Below are positions 32,081 to 43,488 of a stretch of 64,000 nt of DNA, one piece after another. The stretch's first letter is position 1. Each line of letters begins with the position of its first letter. The position numbers and the translations under genes were made by a program. The stretch lies in the NCBI GenBank assembly GCA_027563935.2, contig CM050447.1:17314001-17378000 (forward strand), read 5' to 3'. Source of the stretch: Costus lasius (lineage: Eukaryota > Streptophyta > Magnoliopsida > Zingiberales > Costaceae). Below the pieces are notes generated by a model, which was not told the origin of the DNA, made no database searches, and was given only the letters and a program-made list of their open reading frames with translations.

Positions 32081-35080
32081 CTGGGTATATTGGGGTTATA
32101 CCCCAGCCCATCCCTTGGACTCAATGGGATTTGAGTAGGGATTGGGGGAGCTTAGTGGAGAATATGCACATGCAAAAAACGCTAAGTCCATTGTAGGAGG
32201 TTACATGGACATTGGAGCAATATTTGAGCTTGTGTACAAGCATGCAAAAAAATATGTCATTGACAAGATTTGAACCCAAGACCCATGGAAGAGCAAAGCC
32301 TTATGTTGCATGAGGTAACCAACCCAAGCGTGGGTCATTAGCTGAAAGAAGAGGAGGCGCCTTCCACTTAAACTCTTCTTAATGCAAAAGGGCAAATTTG
32401 TCAAAAGGCTAGACGAATTGGGGATCTCACTTAGATTGGAAATCGGATTGGAAAAGGGGATTCGGCCAAGGAAGAAACCGAAGCTTGAGGGGAGACTTGT
32501 GGTGGCGACAAGCTCTTGGAGGAGGGGACATTGTTGGAGGAGATCGGCTTGGAGGACTTGGCGATCATCTCCCTTCTCCTTCCCTTAGCGTGTAAACCTT
32601 CTTTGGAGGAAAAGGAGGACGACATTGATCTTGAAGAGTGCAGCAACCTACTGTTCTTCCTGATCTTGGCGAAGACTTCCTTGAGGTGAGGAAGAACCCT
32701 AGAAGAGGGGCGGTTTCATCACATTGGTGGCGGATTGAGGGAGGAGAGCTCATCCCTCCACCATAGCCGAAGGTTCCCATCTACTTGGAGTGGAGTAGGG
32801 GGCTGCTTGAGAGGAGCTCAAGCCCCACTTGCTAGAGCCGAGAGCTTCACCTACCTTGGAGCTCGGTTTGGTTCTCTTTGGAGGAGAAGAGAACCGGCAG
32901 CACACTTGGAGCAACTTGGAGGACCGGCGGCCACCTATTGGAGTGGCGCCACCACCATCTTCATCCACTTGGAGGAGTGACTACTTGCTGTTCATTAGGG
33001 GCTGAGGGAGTCCCTTGGTACATTGGAGCATCACAACCACCTAGAGGGGCGACTCTAGGGTGGTGCCTCAAGTGCTTGCACTTGAGGAGTGTTCTTGGAG
33101 CTTGGAGGAGAAGACCGGCCACCTTGGAGTGGAGGAGGCTGATTTCATCCTCACATCAACACTAGCGTAGGAGTGGTATATCTACTTGCTTTGAGCTTAT
33201 TTACTTTGCATAGCATTGTAGAACATTGTAAGAACCTTGTGCTATCTTGAGTAGTTGATAGGTGTTTACTTTTATCGACCGGTGTGATTATCGCTGTGTA
33301 GTTGTGGATACCTGTATTAGGGTTTGAGCATATGTCTAGTGCCCGTATTCTGTGAACTGCCAGCGATTGTGTGAATTGTCATTGCAGGGCGCTTAGGTTT
33401 AAGGTTGTCATTAAGGGTGCATATGGGGTTGAGAAGCAACATGTGCTTGCCACCCGCCCCTTATTGACCTAGGTCTAGGGCTAGGAGAAGGCTAGGACGC
33501 AGTTCCATCATCACAGCCTTGGAGCTCAGTTCCATCAGAGCTCAGCCCAGAGAGCGCAGAGGATCAGAGAGGTGCAGATCTTGCTTGGGAGACGATCTAG
33601 GCTATTTCCGCATTGAGGGTAGGCTGACAATCTACATAGAGGGTGTGTAGATTGTGCCATCACGCTCGTGAATTTACGCAAAAATTTAGCACGAAATTTG
33701 GGGCGTGACAACACTAGTACTCAGGTACACACTTTACACAACCTTGTACACAAGGCTAGTTACACTGTGCACAGGCTAATTTTACACAGAGACACCCAAC
33801 TTACACAATGAGTAACCCCCGGTTACACAATCCACACAATGTGTAATACCCCGCTACACAAACTTACACAATCTATGTTTCCACTACGCCCCAAGGTCAG
33901 GAGTACGTGCCCCGTGTAGAAAACCCAATACCCCGGCTATGGCCCACCTAATGAGTAGATGGCACAAGCACTAAGCTGAATTCTTCTTCACAAGATGAAT
34001 GGAGTTTCCACTTTTACACGTATAGTGCACACTAATTTAGTAGCACCCCTTTGCCTAATAGTGTCGCCCCTTTGAACTAAGACCACCCTTAAAGCAAAAC
34101 CTTGTGCTCTAACTCAAGGAGACACTCGGCTTACGCAAGGAGACAAGGAACAAGAGTTACACAAAATTTCGGCATGACCTTTGCTCATTCATTGACATAT
34201 GCGCAAGTAGGAAATCACAAAGCCACAATCGAAAACTCAACACAACATAGAGATCACAACATTAACTTCTAAGAGGAAAATACCAATTTTCATTAAAGGA
34301 AACTTGATACACAAAACCTCTTAAGTTCACTCAACAACATATACACAATCGGTACAATTTTGCATACAAGAGAATTACCCTAGACAAGTAGAAACTCTCC
34401 TATGTGCCAAAGCCTTGGTGTCCTCTCTTCAAGGCTTGTTGAGTGAAGCCTTCTTCCACCTTGGTGTCCTCTCGTCAAGGGGAAGATCGTCAGAATCTTG
34501 AAGATCTCCGCCGGTTGCATGGGAGAAGTCGCCCTCTTGTTGTCACCCTTCAAGGAACTCTCGCCCACTAGAGAATTCACAAGAACAACAATGCAAGTGG
34601 TAGTTACAAACCACTTACTCTCTATCTTTAGACATGCGCCCATGTCCTCAAGTAGTTACCCATACCGCCCATGGGTCTTGAGCCTAGGTTGAAGAAGGAT
34701 GCACCCCTTTCTAGCTTCAGGGATGTCCAGCCCCTCAACCCGGTCTTCAAGTCTTTGTAGCAACTAGTATGGCCTGGTTTGAGTCTCCGTGCCTGCACTT
34801 TTGTCTTGCATTATCCCTCAGCGCTAAGGGGTCATGCTCACAAGTATAGGCATCTGTGTCTCGCACCCCAGTGCATGTAGAAGTCTCCAGCTCCATGCAA
34901 GTACCCCTGGGCCTTACCCGAGAATCAACATATGCTCCAGTTGCAAACCTGAAAAGTATAACACAGCATTAGTTGTTCACCTCTCCTAGGTGACTCCCTT
35001 TTGTTCTCCTTGTCCTCTTTTTGCTGTGCCAACCTCATGGACAAGGAGGGGAATGCTCCTCGCATTCCCGGATCATGACA

Positions 35081-37319
35081 TTAACCATGGTTAACCATAT
35101 TTAACCAGGGTTGCATCGGTTTGGGTTTGATTGCTTAAATAAAGTCTAGCTTTGCCCGATGGGCCATGAAGATAAGTTAAATGGGCTTAAGGGTATAATG
35201 GGCTGATATTATTGCTTGGGTGCATATGACTCCTAATTGGATTAGGAGTGGCTCCTATGGTATGATATAGGTGATTGAGAACAATCAAATCAACTTTGAT
35301 TTGATTTAATCACATGAGACTTCTCTTGGAAAGCCTTGGGCGCATATGAGCTTAGGAGTTGTGCCCATGCCTCAATAGACAATCTTTCATGATGCTTTGA
35401 CTAGGTCTTAGTGCATACATGGAAGATTTGCTTCATTAGGTAAGCATTGGGCGCATATGGCTGAAACTTGCTTAGGCAAAGCTTAGGCGCATATGGGATT
35501 AATCAAGATAATTGATTGATTAAACTCCTTGAATCATTTGATCTGATGAATAGAGAAATGAATTTCTCTATTTTCTGTGAAAAAGGAGATAGGGAGCAAG
35601 ATCTAATCCCCGGGGATCTTTATTTCTTTTGTTTTTCATTTCGCATTTATCATCAGACAAATACGTGAATTTTCATCCATTTCTTCCACTAGTTCTGATG
35701 TCTAAGGGAGAGACACAACATGTATAGATGATTTGTACAATCGATAGTATTCCTATATTTAGTATTTTAAGAGATACTCGTCTGTTTTTCTTTTTTGATT
35801 TTCTTGATGAATAAAATAGAATAGAGTGCCCCTATTTTTACCGAGAATACATACGCAAATTGTATTCGTTTATTCTATGATACACAACGAAATTAACCTA
35901 ATTACCTCGACAGAGTACTTTGTTAGGTTATTGGAATTCTATTAGCCCTAATCACTTGAAGTTTCCTATTACCCTTACCTGCCCTTTTCTCCTATTTAAA
36001 GGACCCTAGCCGAACCCCTCTTACACACATCTTATACTACTTGGCGTGAACATCAAGAGGGGCAAGAGCTAGGTGATCTTTGGAGCACCTCTTCTATCGA
36101 GGCCGCAAGCACCATCCCCTTCCACCTCTTGGCTCAAGTAAGGCAAGTGCTTGGCGGCATCTTCCTCATCCCTTCTACTCTTGGCGTATCCTTCTCCTTG
36201 TGGGTGGTGCAAGAAGGAAGGACTCTGCTTTGGCGTGAATCTTCTTCCCGAGGCTAGCACTGAGTGTGGAAGAAGAGGACTCAAGCATCGGTTGTATGCG
36301 AGATCGACCATCCAGCGGTTTCTCTCCAAATCCGACGGTCCTAGAGCCTAAAAATTAGGAAAAGCTTCCATGGGACCTTCCTAATCGCCTAAGGATTCGA
36401 TTGAGGTATAAAAGTTGAGTTTTGGGCGATTATCGGGTTTGATTCTTCAAGAGAGACGACTAGGGCAAAAAGTGGGCGATTTTCTGCATTTGACAGCTTA
36501 TTTGATCAGATTTTTTCAGGGCTATCGAGAGAACACCGAAGATTTGACGTCTCCTGCCATTGATTTGTAATTTCCCCATCTTTCGAATATACTTTCTAGA
36601 GTTTTGATTGTTTCGAATATACTTTCTAGACTTTTGATTGTGAAACGATGTATATTCTAGCGTAAAACTCTATTCGGGACTCAGACGTAGCTCGTTGAAC
36701 AAATCCTTATTATAAAACGTTTTTATAAATCTCAGTGACATTTTTAGTAAATTTCCTTATTTAAATTGGATGTGTTTATTACGTATAATTGTTCTGACCA
36801 AACATTTTATATGTGTTAAGTGTTACGAGAAAAGCCGAGAGTTGAATTGTAACACTCGACCTTCCTATCTTAAACTTGTGACATGAACCACCAGAGTCGT
36901 TTAAAGTCACTCGAGGATTAACGATTTATCATAGAGCCCATTGGGTATTTCTTAAGCTAATAAGCCACGAGAGTAGGAGATTGGCTTAGGTAGATACCAG
37001 ATTACGCTTCGAAAAAAGGTGATATGTACAAATGGATTTATCGCTTTGAGCTATTATTATTTTCTATTCGATTATTTAACATTTTACACTAAATCCTTCA
37101 ATGAGGTGAAACCTGATGCCCCGATTATTTCTAAATTATAATTTTCCATTTAGTTATTGATTTCCTGATCTGATATTATAAATTTAGTTTAGGTTTTCAA
37201 TCTCTGTTTCGAGCTGTTTAGCTATCAATAATGCAAAGTGTGGCACTTGACACCTAGTTCCATTAGGATGATAATTTTACTACTTCGATAGAAACCGTGC
37301 ACTTGCGGTTAACCTATCA
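35081..37319 (+). repeat. Athila-like 5' LTR region
   Basis: AT-rich, without genes. 36350-37050 matches the second LTR block. Four GG-C/T-GCATATG motifs lie at 35217-35495. A GC-richer part at 36000-36340 has short open frames that I do not consider genes. The LTR end (CTATCA) is inferred from its position before the primer site. The start is unknown. Confidence 0.6.
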
Positions 37320-37325
37320 AGTTTT

Positions 37326-37343
37326 TGGCGCAGTTGCTGGGGA
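37326..37343 (+). promoter_or_regulatory. Athila-type primer binding site
   Basis: TGGCGCAGTTGCTGGGGA, two mismatches from the usual Athila form TGGCGCCGTTGCCGGGGA, which is attributed to tRNA-Asp. Confidence 0.75.
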
Positions 37344-37493
37344 ACCAAGCATAGCCAATATCGACTAACTTGTAGAGTTGATAGACTAGATAATTTTTAT
37401 TTATTTTTATTTAGTTCTAGTTTCTTCTTAAGTACTTCTTGTCCTATTCTTTTCTTTAAGCTAGCACTATTCTCTGGTATGCTAACCTTGTTT

Positions 37494-38340
37494 ATGCCAA
37501 GAAATATTAGAACAGGAAAGCTAGTACCAGAAGATCCAAAAATTGAAATGACCTTTCGAGCTCATAGGAAAAATCAAGGATCAACAGCTTGAGAAGCCCA
37601 TCCAAACAATTCTACAATGGACCAGAGTTGTTCGCTGAAGGACTTTACTGCACCGAATATACAGGGTCTACAGTTCAGCATAGCTCGATCGACGGTTGAA
37701 GCAAATAATTTTGAGATAAAGCCGGCCCTGGTATATATTGTTTAACAGAACCAATTCAGTGGATCACCTCATGACGACCCTAATCTTTATTTGTTCATTT
37801 TTTTTAGAATATTGTGATACCTTAAAGATCAATGAGGTAACATCTGATGCTATTCGTTTAAGACTCTCCTTTTTCTCTCAGGGACTGCGCGTGGGCATGG
37901 CTTCAGTCCTTCCCTCAAGGCTCCATCACCATATGGGATCAGCTTTCCCATGTGTTACTCTCCAAATACTTTCCATGGAACAAGACTGCTTAACTGAGGA
38001 ACTACATTACTAATTTTAGCCCGAGGGAAGGGGAGTCGCTGTACGAGGCTTGAGACCATTATAAGGAGCTTTTGAGAATGTGCCCGCACTATGGGCTAGA
38101 AAAATAGGTATTAGTGCATACCTTTTATAAGAGTCTTTTATATAACACTCGTTTATTTGTAGATGCAGCTGTGGGATGCGCCCTGATGAACAAGAACGTG
38201 GACGATGCGATGAACTTAATAGAAGACATGGCTCTGAATCATTACCAGTGGACGAGTGAGAGAAATGTCCCAGTGAAAGGGGTAATCATGATTTAGACAT
38301 GTTGAGTTCATTGGCGGCAAAGGTTGATTCTTTGTCGAAT
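37494..38340 (+). pseudogene. Athila-like gag, broken
   Basis: It begins MPRNIRTGKLVPED at 37494. Read across several frameshifts it shows the capsid-like region of plant Ty3/gypsy gag (SGSPHDDPNLYL, INEVTSDAIRLRL, LLRMCPHYGLEK, FVDAAVGCALMNK). At least one stop (near 37590) and several frame changes disrupt it. It ends near a poly-T stretch at 38401 without zinc knuckle or protease. Confidence 0.75.
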
Positions 38341-38699
38341 CAACTAAATTCAATGAACTTCATGCATCGTCTGTTATTTAGTGGTATTTCATAGCATGAT
38401 TTTTTTATATTTTATTCATTGAATAACATCCAATTGATAGTGGTTATTTTTGGTATTTTTCAGGGAATTTTTGCTAATCGTCGAAGAGATCACGGCCTGG
38501 CCGTGATCATCATCACGGCCATGATCTTCTCGGTAGAACTCTGCAGCATCTACGAGACAATCATGGCCAGGGTGTGTTCATATTCACAGTCGTGAAGAGG
38601 TATAATGCTATGTGATTAGACAATTACGGCCAGGCCCTGATCATGATCACGGCTGTGACAGCATCTGCCAGATTCGACCTTTTGGTGGTTTCTTGACTG

Positions 38700-39512
38700 A
38701 TTTGGATGATTATGAAGTCGGAATTTACCGAAATTTAAGGGGAATCTTCCTAATTGCCTAAGGAAGAGATTGAGCTATAAAAAGAGGATTTTTGGGCAGT
38801 TATAGGGTTGGAATTTTTCGTTGGCGATGACTAGGGCAATAGTTGGGTGAAACCTGCGTTCGAGGGCTTGTTTGGATGGATTTCTTCGGGGCTATCGAGA
38901 GAAGACCAAAGATTTATTGTCTCCTGTCTAATATCTGTAATTTCCCCACCTTTCGATTGTATTTTCTAGAGTTTTCATGAGTTATATGATGTATTTTCTA
39001 ACGTAAACTCTTCTTCGGGACTCGACCATAGCTCGTTGAACAAATTTATATCTTGAATGCTTGCTAAATCTAAGTGACATTTAATTAAACTTGCTTATTT
39101 AATCTTTGTTGTGCATATTTCGTGTAATTGCTTCAGCCAAGCTTTCTATATGTGTTAGGTGTTACGAGAAGAACTGAGAGGTGAATCATAACACTCGAAC
39201 CACTTAGTTTGAACTTGTGACTTAAACCACGAGAGTAGGTTAAAGCCACTCGAGGGTTTAACGATCTTTCATAGTGCCCATTAGGTCTACTCTAAATCAA
39301 TAAGCTACGAGAGTAGGAGATTTGGCTTAGGTAGATACCAGATTATGCTTCGAGAGAAGATAATCTGTACATGTGGATTGATCGCCTTGGTTTAGGTTTC
39401 TCATTTAGATTATTTAACATTTTAACGTAATCATTCAACATCCTGATCTTTCTTGAATTGCATATTCCGGCCATAGTCGCTAAGTTAAAGTCATTGATTT
39501 GTTAATTTAGTT
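38700..39512 (+). repeat. Athila-like second LTR block, truncated
   Basis: It shares ordered blocks with 36350-37050, for example GGCTTAGGTAGATACCAGAT and CTATCGAGAGAA. Upstream, 38488-38670 is rich in CACGGCC palindromes absent from the first LTR region, so the two LTRs may come from different family members or the first may be rearranged. Confidence 0.6.
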
Positions 39513-39573
39513 TAGATCTAGCCATTTCTTGAATTGCATATTCCCACCATACCGGATTACGCTTCGAGAGAAG

Positions 39574-40264
39574 GTAAATTATTTTCACTAAGCATAGATC
39601 TAGCCATTTCTTGTAAAGTTCTATTTTTTCTTTCAACTATACCATTTTGTTGTGGAGTTCTAGGGCAAGAAAAGCTATGTAAGATACCTAAATCATCACA
39701 AAATTTTAAAAATAAATCATTTTCAAATTCTCCTCCATGATCACTACGAATTTTTGAAATCATGTAACCTTTTTCATTAGAAACTCTCTTAGTGAATTTT
39801 TTGAAAAATTCAAAAGCCTCAGTTTTCTTAGCAAGAAAGTAAACCCAAGTAAATCTAGAAAAATCATCAACAAGAACATAAGCATAAAGTTTACCACCAA
39901 GACTAGAAACATTACATGGTCCAATTAAATCCATATGAACTAATTCAAGTGGTTTAGATGTAGTTACCTTGTTAATAGAAGAAAAAGAAGCTTTCATTTG
40001 CTTACCCTTTTCGCATGCATCACACAACTTGTCTTTTTGAAATTTGATTTTTGGAATTTCTTTCACAAGTTCCTTTCTTGAAAGCTTTTGAATTAAATCC
40101 ATGTTAGCATGCCCAAGTCTACGGTGCCATAGCCAAGATAAATCTTCTACACATGCTAAGCACTTCACATTAGGGTTAGGCAAAATATTCAAACTAAGTG
40201 TATAAATATTATTTATTCTATTTCCAATAAAAGAGATATCATTTGAATATGAATTTTTAATCAA
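39574..40264 (-). pseudogene. copia integrase, truncated
   Basis: It shows the zinc-binding region (WHRRLGHANM, LCDACEKGKQ) and the catalytic motifs of Ty1/copia integrase: D in HMDLIGP, D in IRSDHGGEF, E in NGIVERKNR. It ends at ENNLP, where foreign sequence follows. A frameshift at about 40264 separates it from the protease frame. Confidence 0.88.
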
Positions 40265-41497
40265 GCATTTTGTTGTTTCAAAAGTAACATTGTAACTTTA
40301 TCATAAAGTTGAGATATACTAAGTAAATTATGCTTTAAACCATCAACTAAAAGGACATTGTCAATAATAGGGTAAGGATTTATACCAATAGTACCAATGC
40401 CAATTATCTTACCCTTGGCATTATCCCCAAATATTACCATACCACCTTTTTTACTTGATAGTGTTGCAAATAGATTTATGTCTCCCATCATATGTTTTGA
40501 GCAACCACTATCAAGAATCCAATCACTTCTATTTTGTTGTAGTTGGTTCTCCACCTACAAGAGATGGAAATAAAACTTTAGGTACCCAAATTTCTTTGGG
40601 TCCTTGATGGTTAGAGACTTTAGGAATCCATAATGTATATTTAGATCCTTTCTTGCTAGGACAATTATGAATTCTATGTCCATATCTACCACAAAAGAAG
40701 CAATGCCCATTAAAGTATGTAGAAGCATATGAGCTAGAATGAACACAATTTTTATGAATATGCTTAAGATGTGTGCTATGTGTTTTGACATGATAAGTAA
40801 CACCATTATGAATATTCTTTTTAGATTTTGAATACAATAAAGACAATTCTTTTCTCAACACTAATAATGAGTAATTTAATGCTTTTGCTTGAGAAATAAG
40901 AATGACATTATCATTTTTTACACTAAGCAAGGTATTATGTAGTTCATCATTTTCTTTGACAAGAGAATCTTTTTCTTTTTTCAATACTTTATGTTTTGTA
41001 TGAAGGTTTTTAAATTCATCATACAACTCATGAAATGCATTTTCTAGTTCTTTATAAGAATAATCACATTCATCAAGAGATTTAGAAGTTACCTCATCAC
41101 CTAATGCCATGAAACATAAGTTAGCTTTTTCTTCTTGATCATCTTCGAAAGAAGAAGCTTCACTTTCATCCCAATTTGCTAATAATGCTTTTCTCTTCTT
41201 TTTATCTTTCACATTTGAAACCTTCAAAAGTGGACAATCTCTCTTAATGTGTCCCGGTTTGTTGCACTCAAAACATGTCAAGTCATTCTTTGAGAACTTC
41301 TTATTACCCTTTCTCATAAGAAATTTCTTAAATCTTTTTGCTAAGAATGCAATCTCTTCTTCATCATTACTTTCATCACTTGAGGGAGCTTGAAGAGTAG
41401 CCTTCAATGCAATAGATCTCTTTTTAGACTCTTTCTCATCTTCAACATGTGATTTCATTTGAATCTCAAGAGTAAGAGACCCAATAAGTTGGTCCAT
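40261..41497 (-). pseudogene. copia gag C-terminus and protease
   Basis: 40529-41497 holds a canonical zinc knuckle (CFECNKPGHIKRDC), a long helical charged stretch, and a second degenerate knuckle (CFFCGRYGHRIHNC). 40261-40554 holds the copia protease motif (DWILDSGCSKHM) in a shifted frame. Confidence 0.85.
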
Positions 41498-41548
41498 GGC
41501 TAACTTTGAGAGATCTTTGGCTTCTTGAATTGCAATAACCTTTGCCTC

Positions 41549-42079
41549 CTAAGCTTTGGGTAATGATCTTAATATCTTTTTTACCATATCTTCCTCTTTG
41601 AATGACCTTCCAAGAGAAATGAGACTATTAGTAATATTAGTAAACCTTGTATACATATCGGTAATAGTCTCATGAGAAACCATTTTAAATAACTCATAAT
41701 CATGCATCAACATACTAATTCTAGATTCTTTCACTTGAGGGGTACCTTCATGAGTTACCTCAAGCATATGCCAAATTGCATGAGCACTAGAACATGTAGA
41801 AATGCGATTAAATTCATTTTTGTTTAATGAACAATAAAGATCATTCATAGCTTTAGCATTCAAAGTGTGTAACTTTCTTTCTTCTTGAGACCAAGTAGTA
41901 CTAGGTGTTAAGGGTGATTTATAAACATTTTCAATCGTCTCCCAAATATCTAATCCAAGTGATTGAAGAAAAATTTTCATTCTACATTTCCAATAGGTAT
42001 AGTGTGTGCCATCAAACATAGGTGGACAAGTAGTAGAGTGTCCTACAACATATGAAGATGATGCATCAAAAGTAGCCAT
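41549..42079 (-). pseudogene. copia gag N-terminus
   Basis: It starts MATFDASSSYVVG and continues into PPMFDGTHYTYWKCRM, the capsid region of Ty1/copia gag (UBN2/DUF4219-like). An in-frame stop at 41549 separates it from the downstream gag frame, which resumes at once in the same frame. This may be a single mutated codon. Confidence 0.85.
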
Positions 42080-42123
42080 AGATAACTATAGGAAAAACAA
42101 TTAAGTTTAAACCTATGAACCAA

Positions 42124-42135
42124 GCTCTGATACCA
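42124..42135 (-). promoter_or_regulatory. copia primer binding site
   Basis: The minus strand reads TGGTATCAGAGC, initiator tRNA-Met type. Confidence 0.85.
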
Positions 42136-42178
42136 AATAAAAAGGAAATAACATACAAGAAGGGGGGGGTGAATTGTG

Positions 42179-43488
42179 TGTTGAGCAATTTTTTTTTATA
42201 ACTTTATGATTTTCTTACGATCTAGATAAAAGAGAATGAAGATAACTTTAATAATTGAGATAAAACTATGTTATGAAGTAGGACTATACTTATGAGATTT
42301 AGCTAACAACTATTGTCACTAATTTATAAGCATGAAATTCAAAGCAACACAAATAAGCAATGCAAACAAGTGATTTATAGTGGTTCGACCCCAATGCCTA
42401 CATCCACTACCTAGGCTCCCTACCTAGGATTTCAAACACCCCACTAATTTTATTTTTTTCTTTAATTGAGGTTTACACTAAGTGGTTTCACCCTTCTCCC
42501 AAGGGAATCACTTCTCTAAACCCTAAATACAAGAAGTAAAATAAACTAACTAACTATGAGGTCTCTTCCAAGAGCACCTCAAACACTTAGTAAAATACAA
42601 CAAATTCAATGCAAGAACTAAAACACAAATCAAGAGGGGAAAGAAATGCTCATTCAAAGCCATGACTCCTCTTGATGAATTTCTCCTAGAGTGCTTGAAC
42701 TCCTCTTTTGAAATAGCTCTTTTTGAATGATGAGGGCTTCAAGATCTTCAAGAGAGTTTATCATGGAGATTTCAAGAGAAAAGGAAGCTCTTTAGGGCAC
42801 CAATAGTTTGGAAGATCACGAGAGAGGGTTCTAGGGCTTTTGAGAATGTTTTTATATCATTTTTTGGGGTTAAAAACGGCTAGAATTGAAGAAATAGCCG
42901 TTGGAGGTCGAAAAGGCTCGGTTTGGATCTGTTTGGGCCAATTCAGCCCGGTTCGGTTCAGCCTTGTTGGGACTGCATTTTTTGTTCAATTTGATTTGGC
43001 TCGTTTGAGCTCATTTGAAGTCCAAATTGAGTGTCATTTGAATCGTTGGAAAGCGTAGAGAGTCTACTTTCTAAATATACTAGTTTTAAAAAATTTTGGC
43101 AAGGAAAAATATGGTTTTGGGGTTAAATACTATAAGAATGAAAGCTTTGGTTCAATGATATGGGTAAATTTTGGGAAACAAAATGATCAAGGGTGTATTC
43201 AAGTAATTTTGGTGTAAAGAGCTATCAAATAAAAAGTAATTTAAGCACTTTACATTTATCTAAAGAATAAAAAATAAAACTATGAGAAATAAGTCTTGAT
43301 CACCATAAGAGTTCAATCTCCTTAATGTGGATGAAAGTTGAAATGAACTTGAGCTTGAACTTCACAAATCATCTATCATCTTCAACCTAAATAAGATACT
43401 CAAAAGATAATATTAGTAAAGTGGTTTGTTATTATCAAAACATATTGGAATAGATTAAATACCAAGATAATAAAACCTTGGGCCAACA
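42179..43488 (-). repeat. copia 5' LTR
   Basis: The minus strand starts TGTTGGCC and the best terminal match is CAACA at 42179, which gives 1310 bp. That leaves 43 bp before the primer site, so the true LTR end may lie nearer 42138. The other LTR is missing, so neither boundary nor TSD can be confirmed. Confidence 0.65.

Larger units (their letters stand above)
23872..33710 (+). mobile_element. S2: solo LTR, interrupted by E2
   Basis: LTR sequence covers 23872-23885 and 32086-33710 (about 1.64 kb). It starts TGTGAGACCC and ends GGGGCGTGACA. ACACT flanks it at 23867-23871 and 33711-33715. It lies in E1's 5' LTR and was itself hit by E2 14 bp from its start. It holds the double hairpin at 33037-33087. 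Confidence 0.92.
313..35080 (-). mobile_element. E1: old outer chromovirus (Ty3/gypsy), split by nested insertions
   Basis: E1 is read on the minus strand. Order along the plus strand: truncated 3' LTR (313-1509), polypurine tract, chromodomain and integrase (1502-3098), the inserted element X (3099-20683), RNase H, RT and protease (20684-22574), gag (22857-23700), primer site (23754-23766), then the 5' LTR (23769-23871 continued at 33716-35080). Removing X restores the WEHKPGR context typical of the RNase H end in sibling copies. All coding parts carry stops or frameshifts, so E1 is dead. Its 3' LTR lacks the distal end, so no TSD can be read for it. Confidence 0.85.
23769..35080 (-). repeat. 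E1 5' LTR, interrupted by S2 and E2
   Basis: LTR sequence covers 23769-23871 and 33716-35080, about 1.47 kb in all (TGTCATGATCC...GGGTGTGACA on the minus strand). The part next to the insertion is rich in TACACA repeats (33723-33880). Confidence 0.85.
35081..39573 (+). mobile_element. Athila-like Ty3/gypsy remnant
   Basis: A long LTR-like region ends near 37319 and is followed by the primer-site motif TGGCGCAGTTGCTGGGGA, the type seen in Athila-related elements. A broken gag follows, then a second LTR-like block whose 38735-39430 section aligns with 36350-37050. No pol is present. The left boundary is not clear: E1 ends at 35080 and I see no LTR start. The right end meets a Ty1/copia element through patchwork sequence at 39449-39613. 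Confidence 0.7.
39574..43488 (-). mobile_element. Ty1/copia element (SIRE/Maximus type), 5' half only
   Basis: From 43488 down the minus strand: LTR starting TGTTGGCCCAAGG, primer site, gag, zinc knuckle, protease, and integrase up to its catalytic Glu. It then stops at 39574 with RT and RNase H missing. The C-rich tract before the primer site (CACCCCCCCC) is typical of SIRE-like elements. Frameshifts and a stop show it is inactive. Confidence 0.85.

Noticed and set aside
35740..35900. Possible plastid-derived tract
   Set aside because: It has plastid-like AT composition, but I could not match it to any plastid gene, and it lies within an LTR-like region.
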